This document shows positions 50,506-60,510 of a DNA stretch of 64,000 nt, piece after piece. Each line of letters begins with the position of its first letter. The stretch's first letter is position 1. Made by a program: the position numbers and the translations under genes. The notes beneath the pieces were generated by a model. It was given only the letters and a program-made list of their open reading frames with translations. It did no database searches and was not told the origin of the DNA. Source of the stretch: Rugamonas rivuli (GTDB lineage Bacteria > Pseudomonadota > Gammaproteobacteria > Burkholderiales > Burkholderiaceae_D); the NCBI RefSeq assembly GCF_009380165.1, contig NZ_WHUF01000001.1, positions 1-64,000 of the forward strand, written 5' to 3'.

Positions 50506-53500
50506 ATGAACAAGCTCTACTCCACGCTGGCCGGCCTGGCCCTGTGCGCACCGTTGCTGGCCCCGGCCGCGACCACCCAGATCGCCCAGGTGCCGCTGCT
50601 GAACATCACCGGCACCGGCACCGTCAAGCCCAACCTGATGCTGCTGTTCGATAACTCCGGCTCGATGGACCAGACCTACACGCCGGACTACGTCAACGAC
50701 AACCTGTGCCGCAGCGCCGCCACGCTGCAGGCCGGCATCACCGCCTGCGCGGTCGGCCATCCGCCGTTCATGAGTCCGGACTTCAACAAGCAGTACTACA
50801 ACCCGACGATACGCTACGTGGTGCCGATCAAGTACGACGGCAGCTACTACCCCGAGCAGAACGCCGCCAACACCAGCAACTGGACCTCGGTCAGCGGCGA
50901 CGGCTTCGGCGCCCACAAGGCCGACCTGTTCGGTACCACGGTGTCGGCCAACATCAACCTGGTGACGGGCTTCCCCGACCTGAAGTGGTGCTCGGGCGGC
51001 ACCTGCCAGTTCAACACCGCCAGCTACACCTATCCGGACGCCACCTACCAGACCGCGACCGCGATCACCACCGGCCCGTACTACTACACCATCGGCGTCG
51101 GCCAGTTCTGCACCGACGACACCATGAAGACCTGCAAGTCGACCGCCATCGGCGCCGCCGCGCCGTCCGGTTATCCGGTGGCGGCCAAGGTGCGCTGGTG
51201 CAGCGACAAGCTGTTGACCCAGTGCCAGGGCAAACGGGTAGGGACTTTCATCTACCCCGGCTATTCGATGCCGGCCGGCGCCACCGCCTCCTACGGCACC
51301 ATCGCCATCGGCGCCTCGGCCACGGCCACCTCCCTCAACATCAGCAGCGTGGTGGTCAACGGCAGCACCACCATCACCAACGCCGCCGTCAACGCGGCCA
51401 CCGGCACCAACAGCCTGATCAAGCAGCAAACGCTGGCCAGCGCGCTGGCGGCCAACATCATCGCCACCGCGGTCGGCAAGGGCGCCGCCTCCACCAGCCT
51501 GTACTACGCCTGCGTCAAGACCCCGACCGGCCAGGCCACGGTGCCGGCCTGCAGCGTCTTCGGCATCACGCTCAGCGCCGACAACGTGGTGGCCGTGCTG
51601 CCGGTCAGCTGCACCGGCAGCGTCAGCGTCAACACCTGCGTGACCCTCACGGACAGCTCGCGCGCCGGCTGGGGCATCGCGGTGACGGCGCCCACCGTCG
51701 TGGCGACCGCCTATGCGCCGGCCAAGGCGGTGGTCAGCTTTAACGGCACTTCCACCTCGTCGTCGCTGACCGCCATCCTCAAGAACCTCAGCTATGCCGG
51801 CACCGTGCTGGTCGGCGGCAGTTCCGGTAGCAGTCCGACCTACCTGAGCCTGGGCAAGACCCAGACGCCGACGCTGATCGCCTCTGCGCTGGTCGGCAAG
51901 ATCGGTACCGGCGGCACCATCAAGGCCTACCTCGGCAGCAGCAGCAACTGCCCGCCCGGCTACAACAACACCAGCGTCTGCCTGCTGAACTGGGGCGCGA
52001 CCGACAACACCGGCACCATCAGCGCTTTCACGATGGACAACCAGGGCACGGTCAGCTGGACCACGACCGGCTCCAGCGGCTACACGGCGGCGGTCAACGA
52101 TGCCATCCCGGCCACCACCGCCGCGCTGTCGGCCGGTTCCGGCGCCCCGAATCCCTTCGTGCGGGTCAACATCGTCAGCGGCCAGACCTATCCGAAATCG
52201 GCCGACCGCACCGACTGCGCCGGCAGCACCTGCACCTATGCCGAGGAGATGACCAACTTCGCCAACTGGTATGTGTACTACAAGAGCCGGCTGCAAATGA
52301 TGAAGACCTCGGTCGGCATCGCCTTCTCGGCCATCACCGCCAACTACAAGGTCGGCTACGCCAAGCTGTCGATCGTAGGCGCTGGCGGCGCCATCGACCA
52401 GAAGCCGGCCGATTTCACCGGCAGCGCGCGCTCCAGCTGGTACACCACGCTGTACAACACCACCACGTCGGGCTCGACGCCGATCCGCACGGCGATGGAC
52501 AACGTCGGCCGCATGTACGCCAACCTGACGCCGTACAACTACGCGGCCGGCCAGGAAGTGGTGCAGTACCCGTGCCAGCAGAACTTCATGATACTGACCA
52601 CCGACGGCTACTGGAACGGCAGCTCGACCGCCAACGTGGTCAACAACGACAACGTCGAAAACGCCTCGCGCTTCTGCACCCAGGCGCGCGGCTGCGTCGA
52701 TACGCGGGCGCAGTCGCAGCCGTCGATCTCGGACGTGGCGCTGCACTGGTACAACGGCGGTTCCAGCACCGGCACGGTGTCGCTGCGGCCGTCGCTGGAG
52801 CCGGACATGACCAAGCCCGGTTCGGTGCCGGCGGCCGGCGGCGAGAACACCCACCTGCACATGAACACCTACACGCTGGGCCTGGGCGTGGATGGCGTGA
52901 TGACCTACGAACCCAACTACGACAGCGCGCCCAAGGCCGGCGGCGACTTCTACAACCTGATCACGGCGGCCACCAGCGGCTGCCCATGGAACGGCAACGG
53001 CGCCTACGTCTGGCCCGATCCCGACGTGACCAACGGCGCCAGCACGGTGCAGGAGAGGGTCGACGACCTGTGGCATGCGGCCATCAACGGCCACGGCAAG
53101 TACTTCAGCGCCCAGGATCCGAAAGACGTGGTCAGCGGCCTGAGCGAGGCGCTGTCGAATATGCAGGTGCACGTCGGCGCGGCCGCCGCTGCTGCAACCT
53201 CGACGCCGAACATCACGCTGACCGACAACGATATCTTCTCCGACACCTTCACCACCGTGAAATGGTACGGCGAACTGTCGGACAAGAAGATCGACAGCAC
53301 CGACGGCAGCGTCGGCAACGCCAACACCTGGACCACCAGCGACACGCTGGGCAAGAAGGTCGGCAACAGCAGCGACACCCGCACCATCTACATGTACAAC
53401 ACGTCCGGCGCCAACGCCAGCACGCCCGATGAATTCCGCTACGCCAATATGAAAGGGCCGGCCGGCGGCTGGTTCGCCAACAAGTGTGCGGCGCTGGCGC

Positions 53501-55161
53501 AATGCGTGCTGCTGTCGGCCTCGGACAAAGCCATCGTCAACGACGGCAACAACCTGGTCAACTACCTGCGCGGCCAGCAGCAGTACGCCGACGACAGCCT
53601 GTTCCGTGCCTACACGCTGACGGCCAACACGCCGTCCGGCGCCGCCGGCCCGATACCCATCGTGCTGGGCGACATCGCCTCGTCCAAGCCGGCCTTCGTG
53701 CGCGACCCGCGCAACAGTTTCCCGGACCCGGACTACGCGGTCTTCAAGGATACCTACGGCAACCCGGCCAGCGCCAAGTACCGCACCGGCACCGTGTTCA
53801 CCGCCGCCAACGACGGCATGCTGCACGCCTTCGATTCCGCCACCGGCGTCGAGCTGTGGGCCTACGTGCCGCGCATCACGATGAAGAAGCTGTACGCGCT
53901 GGCCGGCACCACCTACGGCACCAACCACCAGTTCACCACCGACGGCTCGCCGGAAGTGGCGGACATCAAGGCCGGCGCGCTGGGCTGGCGCACCGTGCTG
54001 GTGGCCGGCCTGAACGGCGGCGGCCGCGGCTACTACGCGCTCGACATCACCGACACCAAGAATCCCAAGCAGCTGTGGGAATTCTGCGCCGACAACACCG
54101 TGTGCCCGCTCAGCGACGGCGACCTCGGCCTGACCTTCGGCAATCCGCAGTTCGGCACGCTGGCCAACGGCCGCTGGGTGGTGTTCCTGACCTCCGGCTA
54201 CAACAACGTGCCCGGCACCGACGGCGTCGGCACCGGCACCGGCAAGGGTTTCCTGTACATCCTGGACGCCTACACCGGCGAGCTGCTCAACAAGATCAGC
54301 AACAACTCGGGCGACACCGTCACGCCGTCCGGCCTGGCCAAGATCTCCGCCATCAGCGACGACCCGGGCGCCGATCCGCGCATCCAGTTCGTCTTCGGCG
54401 GCGACAACCAGGGCCAGATGTGGCGCTTCAACCTCAGCGATCCGTCCGGCGCCGTCACCGTCAACCTGATGGGCAATGCCGGCGCCTCCAAGCCGATCAC
54501 CACGCGGCCGGACGTGACCACCTGCGCGGTGCAGGTGACATCCGTCATCGGCGGCGTGTCGACCGTCACCACGTCCGGCGTGCGGGTGGTGCTGTTCGGC
54601 ACCGGCCGCCTGCTGGACGTGCCCGACACCTCGGACACCTCGGTGCAGAGCCTGTACCTGCTGAAGGACACCGGCAGCCAGATCACCAACATCCGTGGTT
54701 CCACCATGGTGCAGCAGACGCTCAGCCTGCTGGGCAACAGCAGCAACGTCAACACCTACCAAGTGACCAACAACCCGGTCGACCTGACGCAGAAGGAGGG
54801 CTGGTATTTCGACTGGTCGGTCAACGCCGGCGAGCGCATGAACCTGGATCCGCAAATCGTCAGCGGCGTGGCCAACGTCGTCACCAACCTGCCGACCTCG
54901 TCGTCGTCGTGCTCGGTGGGCGGCTCCAGCAATCTGTACCAGGTCAACGTCTGCAACGGCCAGGCGATCGGCAGCCATCCGATCGGGGCGACGCTGTCGA
55001 ACACCTCGGCGGCGGTCGGTTTCATCATCATCCGCCTGCCGAACGGCCAGCTGAAGATGATCACCACGCTGGCCGACGGCACCAACAAGACCTCGCCGCT
55101 GTCGGAGCAGATCTCGGCCGACGCCCACCGCACGGGCTGGCGCAGGGTGAAAGGGGAGTAA
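50506..55161 (+). CDS. pilY1: PilY1 pilus-tip adhesin
   Basis: This is a large secreted or tip-located protein of 1551 residues, longer than the roughly 1160 of P. aeruginosa PilY1. A signal peptide (KLYSTLAGLALCAPLLAPAA) is followed by a von Willebrand A-like domain with the metal motif LLFDNSGSMDQ at about 46-56 and ILTTDGYWNG at about 700. Between them lies a Thr/Ser/Gly-rich insertion of several hundred residues. The C-terminal beta-propeller part (from about 1050) has VFTAANDGMLHAFDSATGVE and VFGGDNQGQMWRFNLSDPSG. It probably promotes pilus assembly, surface sensing and adhesion. Confidence 0.93.
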   Translation: MNKLYSTLAGLALCAPLLAPAATTQIAQVPLLNITGTGTVKPNLMLLFDNSGSMDQTYTPDYVNDNLCRSAATLQAGITACAVGHPPFMSPDFNKQYYNPTIRYVVPIKYDGSYYPEQNAANTSNWTSVSGDGFGAHKADLFGTTVSANINLVTGFPDLKWCSGGTCQFNTASYTYPDATYQTATAITTGPYYYTIGVGQFCTDDTMKTCKSTAIGAAAPSGYPVAAKVRWCSDKLLTQCQGKRVGTFIYPGYSMPAGATASYGTIAIGASATATSLNISSVVVNGSTTITNAAVNAATGTNSLIKQQTLASALAANIIATAVGKGAASTSLYYACVKTPTGQATVPACSVFGITLSADNVVAVLPVSCTGSVSVNTCVTLTDSSRAGWGIAVTAPTVVATAYAPAKAVVSFNGTSTSSSLTAILKNLSYAGTVLVGGSSGSSPTYLSLGKTQTPTLIASALVGKIGTGGTIKAYLGSSSNCPPGYNNTSVCLLNWGATDNTGTISAFTMDNQGTVSWTTTGSSGYTAAVNDAIPATTAALSAGSGAPNPFVRVNIVSGQTYPKSADRTDCAGSTCTYAEEMTNFANWYVYYKSRLQMMKTSVGIAFSAITANYKVGYAKLSIVGAGGAIDQKPADFTGSARSSWYTTLYNTTTSGSTPIRTAMDNVGRMYANLTPYNYAAGQEVVQYPCQQNFMILTTDGYWNGSSTANVVNNDNVENASRFCTQARGCVDTRAQSQPSISDVALHWYNGGSSTGTVSLRPSLEPDMTKPGSVPAAGGENTHLHMNTYTLGLGVDGVMTYEPNYDSAPKAGGDFYNLITAATSGCPWNGNGAYVWPDPDVTNGASTVQERVDDLWHAAINGHGKYFSAQDPKDVVSGLSEALSNMQVHVGAAAAAATSTPNITLTDNDIFSDTFTTVKWYGELSDKKIDSTDGSVGNANTWTTSDTLGKKVGNSSDTRTIYMYNTSGANASTPDEFRYANMKGPAGGWFANKCAALAQCVLLSASDKAIVNDGNNLVNYLRGQQQYADDSLFRAYTLTANTPSGAAGPIPIVLGDIASSKPAFVRDPRNSFPDPDYAVFKDTYGNPASAKYRTGTVFTAANDGMLHAFDSATGVELWAYVPRITMKKLYALAGTTYGTNHQFTTDGSPEVADIKAGALGWRTVLVAGLNGGGRGYYALDITDTKNPKQLWEFCADNTVCPLSDGDLGLTFGNPQFGTLANGRWVVFLTSGYNNVPGTDGVGTGTGKGFLYILDAYTGELLNKISNNSGDTVTPSGLAKISAISDDPGADPRIQFVFGGDNQGQMWRFNLSDPSGAVTVNLMGNAGASKPITTRPDVTTCAVQVTSVIGGVSTVTTSGVRVVLFGTGRLLDVPDTSDTSVQSLYLLKDTGSQITNIRGSTMVQQTLSLLGNSSNVNTYQVTNNPVDLTQKEGWYFDWSVNAGERMNLDPQIVSGVANVVTNLPTSSSSCSVGGSSNLYQVNVCNGQAIGSHPIGATLSNTSAAVGFIIIRLPNGQLKMITTLADGTNKTSPLSEQISADAHRTGWRRVKGE

Positions 55162-55163
55162 AA

Positions 55164-55246
55164 GCGGGGCGATCTGAGGCAAACAGTTCACACGAGGGGC
55201 TCAACTATCGGTAAAATCGAGGGTTTTGCAGCCCCGCCTCAGATCG
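55164..55246 (+). promoter_or_regulatory. Structured leader before prfC with alternative stems
   Basis: CGATCTGAGGC (55170-55180) pairs perfectly with GCCTCAGATCG (55236-55246). GCGGGGC (55164-55170) can instead pair with GCCCCGC (55231-55237), and GGGGCT (55196-55201) with AGCCCC (55230-55235). The first two pairings exclude each other. The 3' arm ends 7 bases before the prfC start and covers the place of a ribosome binding site, so translational control is plausible. Confidence 0.5.
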
Positions 55247-55253
55247 CGAACAA

Positions 55254-56921
55254 ATGGTCAACGATATCGAAAACGTAACACCCGAGAATAACGACGACGC
55301 CGGCTCCACGTCCAGCGCCCGCACGCCGGCCCTGATCGCGCGTGAAGTCCAGCGCCGCCGCACCTTCGGCATCATTTCCCACCCGGATGCGGGTAAAACC
55401 ACGCTGACGGAAAAACTGCTGCTGTTCTCGGGCGCGATCCAGATGGCCGGCACGGTCAAGGCGCGCAAGAGCGGCCGCCACGCCACCTCCGACTGGATGG
55501 AAATCGAGAAGCAGCGCGGCATTTCGGTCGCCTCGTCGGTGATGCAGTTCGAGTTCCGCGACCACGTGGTCAACCTGCTCGACACCCCCGGCCACCAGGA
55601 CTTCTCGGAAGACACCTACCGCGTGCTGACGGCGGTCGACTCGGCGCTGATGGTGATCGACGCCGCCAAGGGTGTGGAAGCGCAGACCATCAAGCTGCTG
55701 GACGTCTGCCGCATGCGCAACACGCCCATCGTCACCTTCATGAACAAGATGGACCGCGAAACCCGCGATCCGCTGGAACTGCTCGACGAGCTGGAATCGG
55801 TGCTGAAGATCCAGTGCGCGCCAGTGACCTGGCCTATCGGCATGGGCAAGAACTTCCGCGGCGTGTACCACCTGCTGAACGACACCATCATGCTGTTCAA
55901 GGCCGGCGAGGAAAAGGCCGACGGCGCCTTCGAGATCATCAAGGGCATCGACAATCCGCGCCTGATGGAGATGTTCCCGCTGGAGATGGACCAGCTGAAG
56001 ATGGAAGTGGAGCTGGTGCACGGCGCCTCCCATCCCTTCGACCTGGAGCAGTTCCTGGCCGGCGTGCAGACGCCGGTGTTCTTCGGCTCCGCGATCAACA
56101 ACTTCGGCGTGCGCGAGATTCTGTCGGCGCTGGTCGACTGGGCCCCGGCGCCGCGCGAGCGCGACGCCACCGTGCGCGCGGTCGATCCGAAGGAAGAGCC
56201 GTTCACCGGTTTCGTGTTCAAGATCCAGGCCAATATGGACCCGGCCCACCGCGACCGCATCGCCTTCCTGCGCGTATGCTCGGGCCGTTTCGAGCGCGGC
56301 ATGAAGGTCAAGCACCTGCGTTTGGGCCGCGAGATCAAGGTCTCGTCGGTGGTGACGTTCATGGCGTCCTCGCGCGAGCAGGTGGAAGAGGCGTACGCCG
56401 GCGACATCATCGGCCTGCCGAACCACGGCAATATGCAGATCGGCGATTCCTTCTCCGAAGGCGAGCTGCTGACCTTTACCGGCATTCCGTACTTCGCGCC
56501 GGACTTCTTCCGCTCGGTGCGCATCCGTAACCCGCTGAAGATCAAGCAGCTGCACAAAGGCTTGCAGCAGCTGGGCGAAGAGGGCGCGGTGCAGGTCTTC
56601 AAGCCGGTGCAGGGCGGTGAGCTGGTGCTGGGCGCGGTCGGCGTGCTGCAGTTCGAGGTGGTCGCCAGCCGTTTGATGAACGAGTACGGCGTCGACGCCG
56701 TGTTCGAAGGCACCAGCATCAGCAGCGCGCGCTGGGTTTCCAGCGACGACAAGAAGGCCCTGTCGGACTTCGAGGATGCGCTGGGCCACAACGTCGCCTA
56801 CGACGCCGCCGGCAACCTGGCCTACCTGGCCACGTCCGGCGTCAACCTGCGCCTGACGCAGGAGCGCTGGCCTAAGCTGCAATTCCACGCCACCCGCGAG
56901 CACTCGGCCAAGCTGGTGTAA
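55254..56921 (+). CDS. prfC: Peptide chain release factor RF3
   Basis: RF3 is a GTPase that removes RF1/RF2 from the ribosome after peptide release. The product has 555 residues, slightly longer than E. coli RF3 because of an acidic, Ser-rich N-terminal tail. GTP motifs are visible: G1 in [17 protein letters not shown] (about 42-58), the RF3-specific [35 protein letters not shown] for switch [15 protein letters not shown] for G3 and NKMDRE for G4. It has its own terminator and probably its own promoter. Confidence 0.96.
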   Translation: MVNDIENVTPENNDDAGSTSSARTPALIAREVQRRRTFGIISHPDAGKTTLTEKLLLFSGAIQMAGTVKARKSGRHATSDWMEIEKQRGISVASSVMQFEFRDHVVNLLDTPGHQDFSEDTYRVLTAVDSALMVIDAAKGVEAQTIKLLDVCRMRNTPIVTFMNKMDRETRDPLELLDELESVLKIQCAPVTWPIGMGKNFRGVYHLLNDTIMLFKAGEEKADGAFEIIKGIDNPRLMEMFPLEMDQLKMEVELVHGASHPFDLEQFLAGVQTPVFFGSAINNFGVREILSALVDWAPAPRERDATVRAVDPKEEPFTGFVFKIQANMDPAHRDRIAFLRVCSGRFERGMKVKHLRLGREIKVSSVVTFMASSREQVEEAYAGDIIGLPNHGNMQIGDSFSEGELLTFTGIPYFAPDFFRSVRIRNPLKIKQLHKGLQQLGEEGAVQVFKPVQGGELVLGAVGVLQFEVVASRLMNEYGVDAVFEGTSISSARWVSSDDKKALSDFEDALGHNVAYDAAGNLAYLATSGVNLRLTQERWPKLQFHATREHSAKLV

Positions 56922-56935
56922 GCGCGCGGTATATG

Positions 56936-56966
56936 CGCCGGTGCGTCCTGCACCGGCGTTTTTTTT
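56936..56966 (+). terminator. Terminator of prfC
   Basis: CGCCGGTGC and GCACCGGCG form a perfect 9-bp stem around a 5-base loop, followed by eight T. It starts 15 bases past the prfC stop. Confidence 0.95.
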
Positions 56967-56979
56967 CTTCCGATTTTGT

Positions 56980-57025
56980 TTGACAGCGGGCCTTTTTCGT
57001 TCTAATGTATTAGTCAACTAATACA
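56980..57025 (+). promoter_or_regulatory. Promoter and palindromic operator of the GntR-ABC operon
   Basis: TTGACA (56980-56985) and TAATGT (57003-57008) are 17 bases apart. The perfect palindrome TGTATTAGT-CA-ACTAATACA (57006-57025) overlaps the -10 box and transcription start, an ideal place for autorepression by the GntR protein encoded next. AAAAAGG follows as ribosome binding site. Confidence 0.7.
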
Positions 57026-57041
57026 CTGATACAAAAAGGCG

Positions 57042-57440
57042 ATGACTTCCCATACCCCCTCGCTGTACTCGATCGCCACCGGTTCGGCCGAGCCGATCTA
57101 CCGTCAGCTGATCGAGCAGACCCGCCGCCTGGTGGCCGCCCGCGTGCTGGCGCCGGGCGACGTGCTGCCCTCCGTGCGCGAGGTCGCGCTGGCGCTGGCC
57201 GTCAATCCGATGACCGTCTCCAAGGCCTACAACATGATGGAGACCGAAGGCCTGCTGTCGCGCAGCCGCGGCATCGGCATGCTGGTGGCCGAGCGCAGGG
57301 CGCATGCGCACAGCGCGCACGAACGCGAAGCCCTGCTGCGGCCCACGCTGGAGCGGGCCGCGGTGGAAGCCCGCCAGCTGGAACTCGATCCCGACGCCGT
57401 CCTCGCCCTGTTTAAAAAAATCCTGAAGGAACAAGCATGA
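57042..57440 (+). CDS. GntR family regulator, YtrA subfamily
   Basis: This small regulator has 132 residues: a GntR winged helix (PIYRQLIEQTRRLVAARVLA, then DVLPSVREVALALAVNPMTV and KAYNMMETEGLLSRSRGIGM) plus a short C-terminal helix for dimer formation. There is no large effector domain, which defines the YtrA group. Such regulators usually repress the ABC transporter operon in which they sit. The stop overlaps the ATPase start by ATGA. Confidence 0.92.
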   Translation: MTSHTPSLYSIATGSAEPIYRQLIEQTRRLVAARVLAPGDVLPSVREVALALAVNPMTVSKAYNMMETEGLLSRSRGIGMLVAERRAHAHSAHEREALLRPTLERAAVEARQLELDPDAVLALFKKILKEQA

Positions 57441-58312
57441 AACCATCGATCGTCAATGTCGCCAACCTGCATAAATCCTTCGGCGGCCAGCAGGTGCTGC
57501 AGGGTGTGAACTGGGATATCGCGCAGGGCAAGGTGATCGGCCTGCTGGGCCGCAACGGCGCCGGCAAGTCGACGCTGCTCGAATGCCTGCTCGGCCTGCG
57601 CGAGGCCGACAGCGGCGCCAGCACGTTGTTTGGCCAGCCCGCCACCGCGCTGGGCGACCAGGTGCGCGCGGCCATCGGCTACGTGCCGCAGAAGTCCGAA
57701 CTGTTCGAGTGGCTCACGCCCTTGCAGATGCTGGACTACTTCAAGGCCCTGTACCCGCGCTGGAATGCCGGCAAGGTGGCCGGGCTGCTGGAGCGCTGGG
57801 GCTTCGCCGGCGAGGCGCGGAACAAGCAGATCGGCCGCCTGTCCGGCGGCGAGAAGCAGCGCCTGTCCATCATCCGCGCACTGGCGCACGATCCGGCCTT
57901 GCTGGTGCTGGACGAACCGGTGGCCAGCCTCGATCCGGTCGGCCGCCGCGACTTCCTGCACGAGCTGGTGGACGGCGTGATCGAGCGCGATACGACGGTG
58001 ATCTTCTCGACCCACATCCTGTCGGACCTGGAGCGGGTGGCGCTGGACGTGGCCTTCCTCCAGGGCGGCAAGATCACGCTGCAGGCGCCGCTGGACGAGC
58101 TGCTGGAAAGCGCGCACCGCATCACCGGCACGGCGGCGGCGCTGGCGCGCTTGCAGTTCCGCGACGAGATCCGCCGCCAGCAGGACCGCAGCGGCGGCGT
58201 CAGCATCCTGGCGCGGCTGAGCGGTCAGGAAGCCGCCGACCTGCGCGCCGGCCCCGATCTGCGCGTGGAAACCCTGAGCCTGGAAGACCTGTTTGTCGAG
58301 GTGACGAAATGA
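57437..58312 (+). CDS. ABC transporter ATP-binding protein
   Basis: This ATPase subunit has 291 residues. Walker A is GLLGRNGAGKSTLLE (about 35-49), the signature is LSGGEKQRLSIIRAL (about 138-152), and Walker B is LLVLDEPVASLDP with a switch His in STHILSDLERVAL. A C-terminal extension of about 75 residues follows. It lies between its regulator and the permease and overlaps the latter by ATGA. The transported substrate is not evident; YtrA-linked ABC systems often answer to cell-envelope stress or antibiotics. Confidence 0.93.
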   Translation: MKPSIVNVANLHKSFGGQQVLQGVNWDIAQGKVIGLLGRNGAGKSTLLECLLGLREADSGASTLFGQPATALGDQVRAAIGYVPQKSELFEWLTPLQMLDYFKALYPRWNAGKVAGLLERWGFAGEARNKQIGRLSGGEKQRLSIIRALAHDPALLVLDEPVASLDPVGRRDFLHELVDGVIERDTTVIFSTHILSDLERVALDVAFLQGGKITLQAPLDELLESAHRITGTAAALARLQFRDEIRRQQDRSGGVSILARLSGQEAADLRAGPDLRVETLSLEDLFVEVTK

Positions 58313-59742
58313 GCGGAGCCTACACCCAGTTGCTGTTGCAGGTGATGCGCGACGGCTGCGCCAGCCGCATGATGAAGCGCATGACGATGCTGGTGCTGGC
58401 GCTGGCCGTGCTGACGCCGATCGGGACCAATATGATCGACCGCCGCGATGTGGGCTGGGCCGTCATGGCGGGAGCGCCTGCCTTCCTGATCCTGTTGTGG
58501 TGCGGCTCTTTCCTGAAGAGCGCCGTACAGCAGAACCATCCCGCCTACGCCTGCCTGGTGCCGCAGCTGCGGCGTCGCCTGATCGTGCTGACCACGGTGG
58601 TGTGGGCCGTCAGCGTGATGCTGGTGGCAGGCTTGGCGGCATTGGTGGTCGGCCATTTCGGCTACCTGCTGGTCGCCGCCGCCTTCTTTTTCTGCTACAT
58701 GCTGTACGTGCAGCGCTACTCGGTGCTGGCCTTTCTGCCGTCGCTGCTGATACTCGGCTCGGTATCGGTGTTCCGGCAACCGTTGCACGCGCTGTGGGGC
58801 GTGATTGGCCCGTTGGGCGAACCCGCGCTGACCGGCATTGGCCTGCTCGCGGCGGCGGCGTTGGGTGGCGCGGCCTTGCAGCAGGTCTTCCCGCGCGGCG
58901 GCGACAGTCACTGGACCTGGCATGCGCGCCACGCCATGCTGCAGCGCCGCTTGCAGGGCGATGCGCCTAAGCGCGGCGAGAACAACAACTGGAGCCGTTG
59001 GAGCATGCTGCTGCGCGTGGGCTATCGCTCAGCGTTGCGGCGCGATAGCCGGGGCGGCGCCGCGTCGGGCAGCATGCTGCTGCACACCTTTGGGCCGGGG
59101 GCGCATGAAGGCGGCTATCATGCTTACGCACTGCTGGTCACGCTGGCGGCGACGCTGGCGGTGCTGTGTTCGGGCAGCGATACGTTTGTGGTGCGGAATT
59201 TGATGCGTGCGTCGATGATGCAGGCTTGCGTGCTGGTGGGTGTGATGATGTATGCATTCGAGCTGGTGAAGGGCGCGACCCGCAACGGCGCCGAGCAGGC
59301 CATCTACTGCCTGGCGCCGGCTGCGCCGTCGACGGCGCAGCTCAACCGCGTGATGGGGGCGGCCCTGCTGAAGCGCTTCATGCGCGTGTGGCTGGTGGCG
59401 GTGCTGTGCGCGGCCGGTCTCGACATGGTGATCCAGGGAGCGCCGCGCCTGTACGCGTCGACCTTTGTGCTGTCCGCCGCGCTGCTGCCGTTCTCCTGTG
59501 CGCTGCTGCGCAATTATGCGGTGCTGCCGGCGTCGCCGTCGCAGATGGCGACGCTGGTCGGCACCTTCCTGGCGACCGTGGCCTACCTGATCCTGATTGG
59601 CGTGGAGCGCCATGTGCAGCAGTTCTCTTTGTTCTGCATCGGCGTGGCGATAGCGCTGGCCAGCCTGTTGATGCTGCGCTGGCGTTGGCAGCGCTTGATG
59701 GTGCTGCCTGCTGTGCTGCCGGCCGGCCGCCTGCTGGCCTGA
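58309..59742 (+). CDS. ABC transporter permease
   Basis: This membrane protein has 477 residues with about ten hydrophobic segments, for example TMLVLALAVLTPIGTNMI, AVMAGAPAFLILLWCGSFL and FGYLLVAAAFFFCYMLYV near the start, and several after about residue 270. A cytoplasmic loop near 200-240 is basic. It overlaps the ATPase gene by ATGA and must be the membrane partner. I do not recognise a substrate-specific family. A longer frame upstream reads inside the ATPase gene and is ignored. Confidence 0.82.
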   Translation: MSGAYTQLLLQVMRDGCASRMMKRMTMLVLALAVLTPIGTNMIDRRDVGWAVMAGAPAFLILLWCGSFLKSAVQQNHPAYACLVPQLRRRLIVLTTVVWAVSVMLVAGLAALVVGHFGYLLVAAAFFFCYMLYVQRYSVLAFLPSLLILGSVSVFRQPLHALWGVIGPLGEPALTGIGLLAAAALGGAALQQVFPRGGDSHWTWHARHAMLQRRLQGDAPKRGENNNWSRWSMLLRVGYRSALRRDSRGGAASGSMLLHTFGPGAHEGGYHAYALLVTLAATLAVLCSGSDTFVVRNLMRASMMQACVLVGVMMYAFELVKGATRNGAEQAIYCLAPAAPSTAQLNRVMGAALLKRFMRVWLVAVLCAAGLDMVIQGAPRLYASTFVLSAALLPFSCALLRNYAVLPASPSQMATLVGTFLATVAYLILIGVERHVQQFSLFCIGVAIALASLLMLRWRWQRLMVLPAVLPAGRLLA

Positions 59743-59748
59743 CGGTGC

Positions 59749-60447
59749 CTAATTGGACTGGAACACCAGTCCCAGCGTCACCACCGGTTCGGCGGCGCCG
59801 CGCGTCAGTCTGCGGCCCCAGGTGGCGTCGATCTGCAGGCGGTCCGGTATCAGCGCGCGGGCTATGCCGAACTGGTAGCGCGAGCCGTTGTGCTGGCGGC
59901 CGTACACTTCGGCCGTCAGCGTGTGGCGTTCGTCCAGCTTGAACTGGACGCCGCTGCCCCAGGTGGCGTAGTGGCGGCGCACGCTCTCGAGGTGCATCAG
60001 GCCCAGGTTGAAGTGCAGCAGCAGCGCGTCGCCGCGCAGCGATACGCTGAGCGGCACGTTGACCGAGAGGTCCCCATCGCCGCCGCGTCCTGCGCGGAAC
60101 TGGTCGGCCAGCACCAGGCCCAGGCCCCAGCCGTCGGTCTCCAGTGGTTTGAACACGGTCTTGGCTTGCAGGCGTCCGTAATGCGTGGTGCGGCTGTGCG
60201 GGCCGGAGGTGTCGTCGGCCCAGGCGCCGCCGAACGCCAGCTCCCAGCTGCCGCCCACATTGCAGGCCGGCGTGGCCCAGTATTCGGCCAGGTCGCCGGC
60301 GCGCAGCGCGTAGGTCTCCAGCTGGCACTGGCCGGGTGCGGCGATGGCGGCATCGTCGACCGTCATCGGACGGCCGGCTTGGGCGCCGGGGCAGGCCAGC
60401 AGGCAGGCCAGCGCGCAGGCGGCGGCCCGGGGAAGCGAAAAAGTCAT
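59749..60447 (-). CDS. Putative outer-membrane protein of unknown function
   Basis: This product has 232 residues. It has a signal peptide (PRAAACALACLLACPGAQA) and then alternating strands rich in Gly, Trp, Tyr and Leu, as expected for a small outer-membrane beta barrel (for example TEVYGRQHNGSRYQFGIARA and a C-terminal VTLGLVFQSN). I do not recognise a family. It lies downstream of the cupin gene on the same strand, 63 bases away, and the two could be co-transcribed. Confidence 0.7.
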   Translation of the reverse strand: MTFSLPRAAACALACLLACPGAQAGRPMTVDDAAIAAPGQCQLETYALRAGDLAEYWATPACNVGGSWELAFGGAWADDTSGPHSRTTHYGRLQAKTVFKPLETDGWGLGLVLADQFRAGRGGDGDLSVNVPLSVSLRGDALLLHFNLGLMHLESVRRHYATWGSGVQFKLDERHTLTAEVYGRQHNGSRYQFGIARALIPDRLQIDATWGRRLTRGAAEPVVTLGLVFQSN

Positions 60448-60510
60448 CGGCGGTCAGTATTCAATGGTGGCGCCGCCACTGTAGCGCCGCCAGATGAAAC
60501 TGTGATGACA

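Noticed and set aside
50461-55191. A very long antisense frame opposite pilY1 (over 1500 codons)
   Set aside because: It mirrors the GC-biased codons of pilY1, is Gly/Val/Arg/His-rich without domains, and has no start signals. Similar long mirrors occur opposite flhA, relA and pheT.
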